Source: DASUGM01 sp036274055 (lineage in GTDB: Bacteria; Acidobacteriota; Vicinamibacteria; Vicinamibacterales; SCN-69-37). From it: a stretch of 28,046 bases of DNA. Numbering within the stretch: the first letter of the stretch is position 1; each line of letters begins with the position of its first letter. Where the stretch lies: assembly GCA_036274055.1 (NCBI GenBank), contig DASUGM010000264.1:1-28046 (forward strand), written 5' to 3'. Under the pieces are notes generated by a model, which worked only from the letters and a program-made list of their open reading frames with translations, did no database searches and was not told the DNA's origin. Position numbers and translations under genes: made by a program. Shown one piece after another: positions 8,067 to 16,367 of this stretch.

Positions 8067-8893
8067 TAAAGAACCTCCGACTGGCAGGAGGGGCACCAGT
8101 ATGTCCGCCTGCCCCCGGTCTCTGAAGCGGTCGCGATGATCGTTCCGCACTTGAAACACGGTTTGCCGGCGCGGCCGTAGACATAGAACTGCTCGCGCGG
8201 GTTGAGCCGCCCCGTGGTGGTGCGGCCGACGTTCGCGCCGGCGGCGATCGCATCCTCGGCGACGTTGAGGGCGATGAGTTTACGGCCGCGCTGGATCAGA
8301 CAGTTCAACGCGTCGTCGCTGACGCCAGCGACCGGTGTAAAGGGGTGGACCTTGCAGAGAAACAAGAGCTCGGACTTGAACACGTTGCCAAGGCCCGCCA
8401 GCGATTGCTGGCGAAGAATCGCCTCGGCGATGTGACGCGCCGGCGCCTCGCGAATCCGGCGCGCGGCCTCCGCCGCGTCGAAGGTTGGCGATAGCAGGTC
8501 AGGACCAAGTGCCCAGAGTCGCGGATGACGTTCGAGTTCCGCGCGGGTGAGAAACTCGGCGTCGCTGACGTTGAACGCGATCGCGATCCACTCGGCTGTG
8601 GTGACGACAATGCGGGCATCTGTTCGTGGCGCGCGCCAGCGCTCGCCAGGCCGGTCGAGATGCCAGCTGCCGTGCATTCTCAGGTGCGAGCGCAGGAACA
8701 GATCGCCGGACAGCTCGATCAGGACGTGCTTGCCACGCGCCGACACGTCGAGAATCAATCGTCCGGCGATCGGCGCACGGCGGTCGACGACGGCGAGTTG
8801 CGACAGGTGCGTCTCGAACTTTGTAACCGTGCCCCCCGCCAGCGCGCGCTGCAGCGTCCGCGCGGTGCGGAAAATCGTGTCGCCTTCAGGCAC
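8066..8893 (-). CDS. nei: Endonuclease VIII-like DNA glycosylase/AP lyase (Fpg/Nei family)
   Basis: A 275-residue base-excision repair glycosylase. The N-terminus MPEGDTI is the Nei signature (Fpg proteins begin MPELPE); after Met removal Pro2 would be the Schiff-base nucleophile and Glu3 the acid. The helix-two-turn-helix region includes QQSLAGLGNVFKSELLF. A C-terminal zinc finger has paired cysteines CFKCG and CPSC. The gene starts with GTG, and that start overlaps the lhr stop codon by 8 bp (GTGCCTGA), so the two are translationally coupled. Adjacent lhr and nei genes also occur in mycobacteria (Rv3296/Rv3297), supporting a shared repair role. The final codons abut and partly enter the family B palindrome. 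Confidence 0.94.
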   Translation of the reverse strand: MPEGDTIFRTARTLQRALAGGTVTKFETHLSQLAVVDRRAPIAGRLILDVSARGKHVLIELSGDLFLRSHLRMHGSWHLDRPGERWRAPRTDARIVVTTAEWIAIAFNVSDAEFLTRAELERHPRLWALGPDLLSPTFDAAEAARRIREAPARHIAEAILRQQSLAGLGNVFKSELLFLCKVHPFTPVAGVSDDALNCLIQRGRKLIALNVAEDAIAAGANVGRTTTGRLNPREQFYVYGRAGKPCFKCGTIIATASETGGRRTYWCPSCQSEVL

Positions 8894-11800
8894 CGTACAC
8901 GTCGTCGTCTGGGGTCAGACTAGGGTCAGACCCTTGTTTGACCCCATCGAACTCGGGCTCGCCGGCGGGGCGGCGCAGGTAGAAACCGGGGCCGCCGCGG
9001 ACGAAGCCGGCCTCGTCGAGAAACGGCGCGAACGAATGATCGAGCGCCGGCTGGTCGTTGATCGTCGTGATCATCATCGGCCGTCTGCCGCGGACATCAC
9101 CTTTGGCGAATACGGCGATCTGCGCCGCCGCTGCCCGGGCGCGGCGGGATCGCGCCGGTTCATCGTCTGGCAGATGCACCGCGATCTCGCGATAGCCGCG
9201 GGCTAAATACGCGGTCATTTCGCCGTCAATCAGGATCACCGTCGCGCCGACGCTGCGGCTGAGATTGGGCAACGGCCACGCGAGCGAGGTGCCGTACGGA
9301 TTGGCGGGATCGGGCGCGGCGATCACGGCGGCCTGCGCGGACAGCGGCGGCTCGCGCAGCGAGCGCAGCAGATCGAGGGCGCCGGGAAGCGCGAACTGCG
9401 TCGCGCCGAGGCCGGCGACGAAATACCCGCGCCGCACCCGGCCGGCATCATCCATCGCCTTGAGTGCCGGATAGATGCCGCTGAAGCCGCCCTTCATGCC
9501 TTCGCTGGCCAACACTTCGCGCGTCAGCACGCCGTGACGCGCCAGCAACTGGCGGACCTGGGTGGTCATCCGTTCGGTGGCGTTCATTGCAGTGCCGCCG
9601 TGGACAAGCGTCCAGCGCCCTTCGGCCGCCGACGGCACCGAGCGCCGCGATCGGAACGCCGGCGCACTGACCCGGACGCGCCGAGCCAGCTCGCGGGCAT
9701 CACGTCGAGCCGGATCGCGACCGCGCGTGAACGCGCGCAAGGCGAAGAACGTGTCGTTGGTGAGCAGCCCGCGCCAGACCAGCTGCCAGATCGTCTCGAC
9801 CGTCGCGCCAGGAAATCCACCGCCGGTCGCGGCGTGGATGGGATCGAAAAACGACGCGCCGTTGCGCGAGAGCCACTGCAGGATCGCGTGGTCCTCCGCG
9901 CTCAGCGGTTCGGTGGACTTCGGCGGCGCCAATGCCGGCATCTGATCGGTCAAATAAAGCGCGATGCGGCCGTCGCGCTGGCCGAGCGGCTCGAGGCCGA
10001 TCCAGCGCACTTCGCCAGCGGCCGCGAGCGTGTCGAGCCAGTCGGGCGAGTACCGGCCGAGGCGCGCGCCGAGGATGTCGAACTCGAAGATCGATGCCGG
10101 CAGCGGCGCGCCCTGCAATTGATCGATCACGTCGAGCAGCGCGTCCGGGCCAACGCGCCGGCCGCCAATCGCGTGCCATGACACCGCGAAGCGGCCGAGC
10201 ACCGCGGGGTCGACGGCTTCGATCTCTTTTCGCAGCCGCGCCAGCGATCGGCGCCGCAACTGACGGAGCACGTTGGCGTCGACATACTCGCGCGTCGAGC
10301 CGCCCGGCCGGAACTCCCCTTCGAGCACCCGGCCGCGGCCCGCGAGCGCCGCCAACGCGGCGCGGACGACTGGCTCCGGCAGCCCGAACCGCCGGACGGC
10401 ATCGGCCGCGTGAAACGGACCATGCGTGCGCGCGAATCGCGAGACCAGATCGCCGGCCGGGTCGGCGACCGGCGCGCGCAGGGCCTGCGGGATGCCAGGC
10501 GGCAATGGCACACCGAGCGCGTCGCGGTAGCGGGCGGCGTCTTCGATGGCGATGTAGCGGATCTCACCGGCGATCGGCAACGCGACCGCGCGGCGCGCCG
10601 ACACCAGCTCGGTGATTGCGGTCGCGACGACGTCCGCATCGGTCCGGGCCGAGATCTCGTCCGCCGACAGATCGCCGATCTCGAGCAGCATGTCGTGGAT
10701 GCCGTCCACCGACCGCGCGCGCCGCTCGCCCGACAGCCGCTGCAACTGCAGCTCGACCGCGGCAATCTCGCTCGCATCGAGCAGGTCGCGCAGCTCGGCG
10801 TCGCCGATGAGCTCGCGCAGCTGCGACTGATCGACCGACAGCGCCTGCGCGCGCCGCTCGGCCAACGGCGCGTCGCCGTCGTACAGGAAATTCGCGACGT
10901 AGCCGAACAAGAGCGATGCCGCGAACGGCGACGGCGTCTCCGGATCGACGACCGACACTTTCACCGCGCGCTTGCGGATCCGCAGCAGTGTGTCCACCAG
11001 CGCCGGCATGTCGAAGATGTCGCGCAGACATTCGCGGTAGGTTTCGAGCAGCACCGGGAACGATCCGAATCGTGCCGCCACGGCGAGCAGATCACCGGCT
11101 TTCTTGCGCTGCTGCCACAACGGTGCCCGCGATCCGGCGCGGCGTTTCGGCAGCAGCAGCGACCGCCCGGCATTCTCGCGGAAGCGCGCGGCAAACAGCG
11201 CGGTGCCGCCGAGCTGCTGGAGCACCAACGCTTCGACCTCTTCGGGATCCGGCAGCATGAACTCGGCGTCCGGCACCGCGTCGGCATCCGGCATTCGAAC
11301 CACGAAGCCATCGTCGGCCCAGAGCGTCTCGACGTCGATGCCCAGCTCGCGGCGGAGCCGGCCGGCCACCGCCATGCACCACGGCGCGTGGACGCGGCCG
11401 CCGCGCGGCGAGAGCACGCACACGCGCCAGTCGCCAAGTTCGTCGCGGACGCGCTCGATGACGACGGTGTCGGCGTCGGGCACGGCGCCGGCCGCGGCCT
11501 GATCGCGAACGTAGCGGACCAGATTCTCCGCCGCCAGTTGATTGAGATCGTGGTCGCGGATCAGGTGCGACACCGCGGTCGACTCCGGCCACCGCGACAG
11601 ATCGCGGGTGAGCGATCCAATCGCGAGGCCAAGCTCGAGCGGCCGGCCGGCGCGGTCGCCTTTCCAGAACGGCATCTTTCCGGGCTCGCCAGGCGCCGGG
11701 GAAACCAGCACGCGATCGTGGGTGATTTCGTCGACGCGCCAGCTCGACGCGCCGAGCACAAAGACCTCGCCCGGCTTGGTTTCGAACACCATCTCCTCGT

Positions 11801-13511
11801 CGAGCTCGCCGACGCGGACGGCGTTGCGGCGGGATCCGCCGAGGAAGACGCCGTACAAGCCGCGATCCGGAATCGTGCCGGCGTTGGCCACCGCCAGCCG
11901 CTTCGATCCCTGTCTTGCCTGCAGCGCGCCGGTGGCGCGATTCCACGTCACTCGCGGCCGCAGCTCGGCAAATTCATCCGAGGGATAGCGGCCCGACAAC
12001 ATGTCGAGGACGCCATCGAACGCGGTGCGGCTCAGCGATTCGAATGGTGACGCGCGGCGGACCAGATCGAACAGCGCCTGGTCGCGCTGATCTTCGACGG
12101 CGACGATCGCGACGATCTGCTGCGCCAGCACGTCGAGCGGATTGCGCGGATATCGCGTCGCTTCGACTTTGCCTTCGTGCATCAGCTTCGCCACCGCCGC
12201 CGACGCCAGCAGGTCGCCGCGGTATTTCGGGATGATGATGCCTTCGCTCACCGCGTCAATCCGATGACCGGCGCGGCCGATCCGCTGCAGGCCGCTCGCC
12301 ACCGACGATGGCGCTTCGATCTGGACGACGAGATCGATCGCGCCCATGTCGATGCCCAACTCGAGCGACGAGGTCGCGATCAGCGCCGGCAGGCGGCCGG
12401 CTTTGAGTTGATCTTCGATCTCGGTGCGCTGCTCGCGGGCGAGCGAGCCGTGGTGCGAGCGCGCGATCGTCTCGCCGGCCAGCTCGTTGATAGCCGCCGC
12501 GAGCCGCTCGGCCAGCCGCCGGCTGTTGACGAACACCAGCGTCGAGGTGTGCGCGCGAATCAGCTCGACGAGGCGTGGGTGAATCGCCGTCCAGATCGAC
12601 GCCCGCTGGGTCGCCGCGGCCGGGCCGCTGGCGACCTCGACTACCTGGCCGAGCCGCGACATGTCCTCGATCGGCACGTCGACCTGAAGCTTGATGGGCC
12701 GGCGCACGCCGGCATCGACGATGGTGACGGGCCGGAAGGTCGCGGCGCTCGGACCGGCGGCGGCAAACTCGTCGTGAATCTCGTCGGCGGGCGCGTCGCC
12801 AAGCGGCGACGTTTTACGTTGCTTCGGCCTGGCGCGCGAACGCGAGCGCGTCGCCGGCGTGGCAACGCCGCCGAGAAAGCGCGCCACTTCGTCGAGCGGC
12901 CGCTGCGTCGCCGATAACCCGATCCGCTGCAGCGGCCGGCTCACGATCGCCTCGAGTCGTTCGAGCGAGAGCGCCAGATGCGCGCCGCGCTTGTTCGGCA
13001 CGAGCGAGTGAATCTCGTCGACGATCACCGTCTCGACCGAGGCCAGCGCCGAGCGCGCGTTCGACGTCAGCAGCAGATACAGCGACTCCGGCGTCGTGAT
13101 CAGGATGTCGGAGGGATGACGCTGAAAGCGGGCGCGCTCTTTCTGCGGCGTATCACCGGAGCGGACGCCGATGATCGGCAAATGCGCGGCGACGCCCATC
13201 ATCGCCGCCGCCTGGCTGATGCCGACGAGCGGCGCGCGCAGGTTGCGCTCGACGTCGACCGCCAGCGCCTTGAGCGGCGACACGTAGAGGACCCGGCAGC
13301 GTTCCCGTTCGCCGGCCACCGGCCCGAACATCAGCCGGTTCAGGCACCACAGAAACGCGGCCAGCGTCTTGCCCGACCCGGTCGGCGCCAGGATCAGCGT
13401 CGAGTCGCCGTTGGCGATCGCCTGCCAGCCCTGCGACTGCGCCGCCGTCGGCGCGTCGAACACGGCCGAAAACCAGCGCTGGACCGGGGCCGCGAACAGG
13501 GAGAGAGACAC
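8886..13511 (-). CDS. lhr: Lhr-type large ATP-dependent superfamily 2 helicase
   Basis: A 1541-residue helicase of the Lhr family. Walker A APTGSGKT has its lysine at about residue 48, and the DEIH box is at about 165-168. SATQ is motif III, and QRIGRAGHR is motif VI in the second RecA domain. A low-complexity basic insertion (about residues 222-245) lies between the RecA domains. The Lhr core winged-helix and beta-barrel domains follow, then a long C-terminal region, giving the full-length (Lhr-CTD) form. Lhr enzymes are 3'-5' translocases that unwind RNA:DNA or DNA duplexes and are implicated in DNA damage response. The GTG start is preceded by AGGATGG. The final residues (about FDGVKQGSDPSLTPDDD) are encoded by a repeat-like palindrome at 8910-8945. 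nei is coupled downstream. Confidence 0.95.
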   Translation of the reverse strand: MSLSLFAAPVQRWFSAVFDAPTAAQSQGWQAIANGDSTLILAPTGSGKTLAAFLWCLNRLMFGPVAGERERCRVLYVSPLKALAVDVERNLRAPLVGISQAAAMMGVAAHLPIIGVRSGDTPQKERARFQRHPSDILITTPESLYLLLTSNARSALASVETVIVDEIHSLVPNKRGAHLALSLERLEAIVSRPLQRIGLSATQRPLDEVARFLGGVATPATRSRSRARPKQRKTSPLGDAPADEIHDEFAAAGPSAATFRPVTIVDAGVRRPIKLQVDVPIEDMSRLGQVVEVASGPAAATQRASIWTAIHPRLVELIRAHTSTLVFVNSRRLAERLAAAINELAGETIARSHHGSLAREQRTEIEDQLKAGRLPALIATSSLELGIDMGAIDLVVQIEAPSSVASGLQRIGRAGHRIDAVSEGIIIPKYRGDLLASAAVAKLMHEGKVEATRYPRNPLDVLAQQIVAIVAVEDQRDQALFDLVRRASPFESLSRTAFDGVLDMLSGRYPSDEFAELRPRVTWNRATGALQARQGSKRLAVANAGTIPDRGLYGVFLGGSRRNAVRVGELDEEMVFETKPGEVFVLGASSWRVDEITHDRVLVSPAPGEPGKMPFWKGDRAGRPLELGLAIGSLTRDLSRWPESTAVSHLIRDHDLNQLAAENLVRYVRDQAAAGAVPDADTVVIERVRDELGDWRVCVLSPRGGRVHAPWCMAVAGRLRRELGIDVETLWADDGFVVRMPDADAVPDAEFMLPDPEEVEALVLQQLGGTALFAARFRENAGRSLLLPKRRAGSRAPLWQQRKKAGDLLAVAARFGSFPVLLETYRECLRDIFDMPALVDTLLRIRKRAVKVSVVDPETPSPFAASLLFGYVANFLYDGDAPLAERRAQALSVDQSQLRELIGDAELRDLLDASEIAAVELQLQRLSGERRARSVDGIHDMLLEIGDLSADEISARTDADVVATAITELVSARRAVALPIAGEIRYIAIEDAARYRDALGVPLPPGIPQALRAPVADPAGDLVSRFARTHGPFHAADAVRRFGLPEPVVRAALAALAGRGRVLEGEFRPGGSTREYVDANVLRQLRRRSLARLRKEIEAVDPAVLGRFAVSWHAIGGRRVGPDALLDVIDQLQGAPLPASIFEFDILGARLGRYSPDWLDTLAAAGEVRWIGLEPLGQRDGRIALYLTDQMPALAPPKSTEPLSAEDHAILQWLSRNGASFFDPIHAATGGGFPGATVETIWQLVWRGLLTNDTFFALRAFTRGRDPARRDARELARRVRVSAPAFRSRRSVPSAAEGRWTLVHGGTAMNATERMTTQVRQLLARHGVLTREVLASEGMKGGFSGIYPALKAMDDAGRVRRGYFVAGLGATQFALPGALDLLRSLREPPLSAQAAVIAAPDPANPYGTSLAWPLPNLSRSVGATVILIDGEMTAYLARGYREIAVHLPDDEPARSRRARAAAAQIAVFAKGDVRGRRPMMITTINDQPALDHSFAPFLDEAGFVRGGPGFYLRRPAGEPEFDGVKQGSDPSLTPDDDVYGA
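8910..8945. repeat. GGGGTCAGAC-type palindrome inside the lhr 3' end
   Basis: The 36 bases read as nested palindromes: outer arms TGGGGTCAGAC and GTTTGACCCCA, and an inner AGGGTC-A-GACCCT. The element lies within the last 20 or so codons of lhr and is translated in frame. It differs from the surrounding codon pattern. Similar GGGGTCAGAC palindromes are, to my recollection, common intergenic repeats in soil bacteria; that recollection was not checked. Confidence 0.8.
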
Positions 13512-13537
13512 GATCCATCCTACCTTCGGGGTTCTTT

Positions 13538-13759
13538 CGGGTGCCGGGGTGCCGCGGGAGCCGAGGTGGGGTGCTTTCGTTCGGAACTTCGGGCATTCGG
13601 GGGTTCGGTTCTCCAGTTCGCCAGTTCGCGGAGGTCACGCTCTGAAAACCGCGACCCCGGAACTGAACAACGAAGAACTGAAGAACCGAACGCCCGAACG
13701 CCTGAGCGTCCGAACCGTAGAACCTGGCCCGCGAAGGCCCCCCGGCACCCCGGCACCCG
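13538..13759. repeat. Long palindrome, family B (copy 2), between lhr and nuoG
   Basis: The outer arms at 13538-13554 and 13743-13759 are perfect 17-base reverse complements (GGGTGCCGGGGTGCC core). Inside them, 13579-13612 and 13681-13715 form a second imperfect pair (GTTCGGAACTTCGGGC and its complement-like partner) matching the arms of the copy at 7931-8066. The whole 222 bp fills the divergent gap between lhr (minus) and nuoG (plus), leaving little room for separate promoters: 26 bp to the lhr start and 24 bp to the nuoG start. Confidence 0.9.
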
Positions 13760-13783
13760 GGTTTTCGATATGATCCCGAGGTT

Positions 13784-15559
13784 ATGGAATCCGTCACGCT
13801 GACCATCGACGGCCGGGCCGTCACTGTCGCCAAGGGCACTACGGTCCTGCAGGCCGTCATCCAGTCCGGCGGCAACGTTCCTTATTACTGCTATCACCCC
13901 GGCCTCGGCGTCGACGGCTCCTGCCGCGTCTGCATCGTCAAGATTGAAAAGATGGCGAAGCTGCAGACCGCGTGCTCGACCGGCTGCACTGAGGGCATGG
14001 TCGTGACCACCAATTCGCCCGACGTCGAGGCGGCGCGCGCCAGCGTGTTCGAGTTTCTGCTGCTCAATCACCCGCTCGATTGCCCGGTTTGTGACAAGGG
14101 CGGCGAGTGCCCGCTCCAGGATTTCTCCTACGCGTTCGGACCGGAGCGCAGCCGGATGGAATTTCCCCGCCGCGTGTTCGACGGCGAGGGCGTCAAGGCC
14201 GATGTCGACTTCGGGCCGACGCTGATGCTCAACCGCAATCGCTGCATCCTGTGCACGCGGTGCGTGCGGTTCATGGACGAGGTCGGCGGCGACGCGCAGA
14301 TATCGATCGCCAACCGCGGCTACGGCAGTGAAATCGCGACGTTCGCCGAAGAGGGCGTGGTCTCGCTGCTCTCGGGCAATTTGATGGACGTCTGCCCGGT
14401 CGGCGCAATCACGACGCGCGACTACCGCTTCAAGTCGCGGCCGTGGGACAACCCGCTGGCGGTCGACACGATCTGCACGCTGTGCGAGAAGGGCTGCAAC
14501 ACGACGTCGTGGATCAAGGCGAAGCCGGAGTGGGCGAAGGGCGCGCGGCTGATCCGGATGACGCCGCGGCTGAATCCCGAGATCAATCAGTACTGGATGT
14601 GCGACATCGGCCGCTTCGACTACCACTGGATCGAAAGCGACCGTCGCCTCCGCCAGCCCCATCTCGGGCGCGGTGCGGCGGCCAACGCGGTGCCGTGGGC
14701 CGATGCGCTGGTCGCGGTGAAGACCGCGGTCGACAACGCCGGCGGTCCCGCCAACGTGCGCTTCTTCGTCAGCGGCCACGCGTCGCTCGAGGAGTTGTTC
14801 GTGCTTCGGCAGATCAGCGGCGAGACCGGCGGTGTCACGCTGGGCTGGCGCTATCGCGAGAAGCCGCAGCCGGAGCGGGTGAAATTCAAGATTCCCGCGG
14901 TGGACGCGCCGAACGTTCGCGGCGCGCGCGACCTCGGCTTCGACACCGGCGAGCCCAGCGGCCCGGCCGACATCTCCCGGCTGAAGGCCGCGGTGGACGC
15001 CGGGCAGGTCAAGCTCCTCTACGTGCTCGATCCGGGCCCGGATGGCACGCTCGGTGAGACCGACTGGATTCTCGAGGCGCAGAAGACCGGCAAGATCCAG
15101 ACGCTGGTCTATCAGGGTGTCCTGCACAACGCGATCGCCGACGCCGCGGACATCCTGCTGCCGGGCAGCGCGTTCGTCGAAAAGGACGCCACCTACACGA
15201 ACATGACCGGCCACGTGCAGGGCGTATCGCGGGCGATTCCGCCGCCCGGCGATGCGGTCGACGACTGGCAGATTCTCGCGAAGCTCGGGCTCGTGTTCGG
15301 TCACAACCTCGGTTACACGACCTCGGCGGCCGTGCGCGAACAGGTCGCGCAGGCGATGTCGGGCACCGGGGGCTACGCGGCGCTCGGATCGATGACGTTC
15401 AATCGCCCGGTCCCGGCGCGCACCTGGCTGCAGGCGTCGAACCCGAGCGAGCGCTGGAAGTGGGATTTCATGTTCCAGGACCTGCCGCCGGTCAAATTCG
15501 GCGAAGACTTCGGCCCCTTGCCGCGCGCCGAAGTGATTCCGTTGAAAGAAGTGAAATAA
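13784..15559 (+). CDS. nuoG: NADH-quinone oxidoreductase subunit G (solitary)
   Basis: A 591-residue NuoG-like iron-sulfur subunit. The N-terminal [2Fe-2S] domain has cysteines at about 36, 47, 50 and 64. The His-Cys3 site (N5-type) is H96, C100, C103 and C109. A ferredoxin-type cluster (N4-type) has C154, C157, C160 and C204. The molybdopterin-oxidoreductase Fe4S4 domain has CTLCEKGC at about 231-238 and Cys273, so an N7-type site is retained. The C-terminal molybdopterin-like domain is present, but the protein is shorter than E. coli NuoG (about 900). Complex I uses this subunit in the peripheral electron-transfer arm. No other nuo genes are nearby, which is unusual. CCGAGG lies about 5 bases before the ATG. 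A perfect hairpin begins 3 bases after the stop. Confidence 0.92.
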   Translation: MESVTLTIDGRAVTVAKGTTVLQAVIQSGGNVPYYCYHPGLGVDGSCRVCIVKIEKMAKLQTACSTGCTEGMVVTTNSPDVEAARASVFEFLLLNHPLDCPVCDKGGECPLQDFSYAFGPERSRMEFPRRVFDGEGVKADVDFGPTLMLNRNRCILCTRCVRFMDEVGGDAQISIANRGYGSEIATFAEEGVVSLLSGNLMDVCPVGAITTRDYRFKSRPWDNPLAVDTICTLCEKGCNTTSWIKAKPEWAKGARLIRMTPRLNPEINQYWMCDIGRFDYHWIESDRRLRQPHLGRGAAANAVPWADALVAVKTAVDNAGGPANVRFFVSGHASLEELFVLRQISGETGGVTLGWRYREKPQPERVKFKIPAVDAPNVRGARDLGFDTGEPSGPADISRLKAAVDAGQVKLLYVLDPGPDGTLGETDWILEAQKTGKIQTLVYQGVLHNAIADAADILLPGSAFVEKDATYTNMTGHVQGVSRAIPPPGDAVDDWQILAKLGLVFGHNLGYTTSAAVREQVAQAMSGTGGYAALGSMTFNRPVPARTWLQASNPSERWKWDFMFQDLPPVKFGEDFGPLPRAEVIPLKEVK

Positions 15560-15562
15560 AAC

Positions 15563-15611
15563 GAGGTCGGGTGGACTTTATGCACTTGCTGCATAAAGTC
15601 CACCCGACCTC
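15563..15611 (+). terminator. Perfect 22-bp-stem hairpin between nuoG and ccdA
   Basis: The arms at 15563-15584 and 15590-15611 are exact reverse complements (core GGTCGGGTGGACTTTATGCA), with a 5-base loop CTTGC. It starts 3 bases after the nuoG stop and ends 8 bases before the ccdA ATG. Only CTTTT follows, so it is a weak match to a Rho-independent terminator. It may instead be an inserted palindromic repeat. It occupies the position where a ccdA ribosome binding site would be expected. Confidence 0.75.
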
Positions 15612-15619
15612 CTTTTCCC

Positions 15620-16357
15620 ATGTCTGAAGTCTCATTCTTCGCCGCGCTCAGCGCCGGCATCCTGTCGTTCATCTCGCCGTGCGTGCTGCCGCTGGTGCCC
15701 GGCTACATTTCGTTCATCTCCGGCGTGTCGTTCAACGACATGCAGGCGACCGGCGCGGCGGCGACGCGATCGCGCCGGCAGATGCTGATCACCTCGCTCG
15801 CGTTCGTGATCGGCTTCTCGCTCGTCTTCATCGCCGCCGGCGCCAGCGCCAGCGCGATCGGCCGCGCCGTCGGCCACTACCGGACGATCATCGAACGCAT
15901 CGCCGGCCTGCTGGTGATCTTCTTCGGCCTGCATCTGGCCGGCATCTTCCGCATCAAGTGGCTCGACAGGGACACGCGCATCCAGACGTCGTCCAGGCCC
16001 GCCGGTCCATTCGGCGCGCTGCTCGTCGGCATTGCCTTCGCCTTCGGCTGGACGCCGTGCATCGGCCCGATCCTCGGCGGCATCCTGACGATTGCCGGCT
16101 CGCGCGAGACCGTCAGCGAAGGCATGCTGCTGCTCGCGGTCTACTCGGCGGGCCTCGGCATTCCGTTCATCCTCACCGCGCTCGCCGTCGACAAGTTCTT
16201 TGCCGCGTCCAAGCGCATCCGCAAGTACTACCGGATGATCGAGTACGTCGCCGGCGGACTGCTGATCGTGATCGGCGTGCTGATCTTCACGAACAAGTTC
16301 ACGGTGCTGGCCAAGGCGATCGATCGCTGGCTGCCGTGGCTGACGCGGCTGACGTAG
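15620..16357 (+). CDS. ccdA: CcdA/DsbD-like thiol-disulfide membrane transporter
   Basis: A 245-residue integral membrane protein of the CcdA family, which carries reducing equivalents from cytoplasmic thioredoxin to the periplasm for cytochrome c maturation and other extracytoplasmic thiols. Six hydrophobic segments are visible. The two redox cysteines lie in the expected motifs: SFISPCVLPLVPGY (Cys21) and GWTPCIGPILGG (Cys147). The length is typical of CcdA. The start is supported by the family's usual N-terminus immediately before the first helix. No Shine-Dalgarno sequence is visible, because the preceding 50 bases are a perfect hairpin. No c-type cytochrome or thioredoxin-like partner gene is adjacent. 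Confidence 0.93.
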   Translation: MSEVSFFAALSAGILSFISPCVLPLVPGYISFISGVSFNDMQATGAAATRSRRQMLITSLAFVIGFSLVFIAAGASASAIGRAVGHYRTIIERIAGLLVIFFGLHLAGIFRIKWLDRDTRIQTSSRPAGPFGALLVGIAFAFGWTPCIGPILGGILTIAGSRETVSEGMLLLAVYSAGLGIPFILTALAVDKFFAASKRIRKYYRMIEYVAGGLLIVIGVLIFTNKFTVLAKAIDRWLPWLTRLT

Positions 16358-16367
16358 ATCTGCTGCC

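Noticed and set aside
10410..12050. Long plus-strand open frame (546 codons) within lhr
   Set aside because: Antisense shadow of the helicase gene; the composition is Arg/His/Gln-rich and without motifs.
13520..15304. Long open frame on the minus strand (594 codons) opposite nuoG
   Set aside because: It is antisense to a clear NuoG with all cluster ligands; its translation is low-complexity, rich in Arg, Ala, Asp and His, as expected from the shadow of a GC-rich gene.
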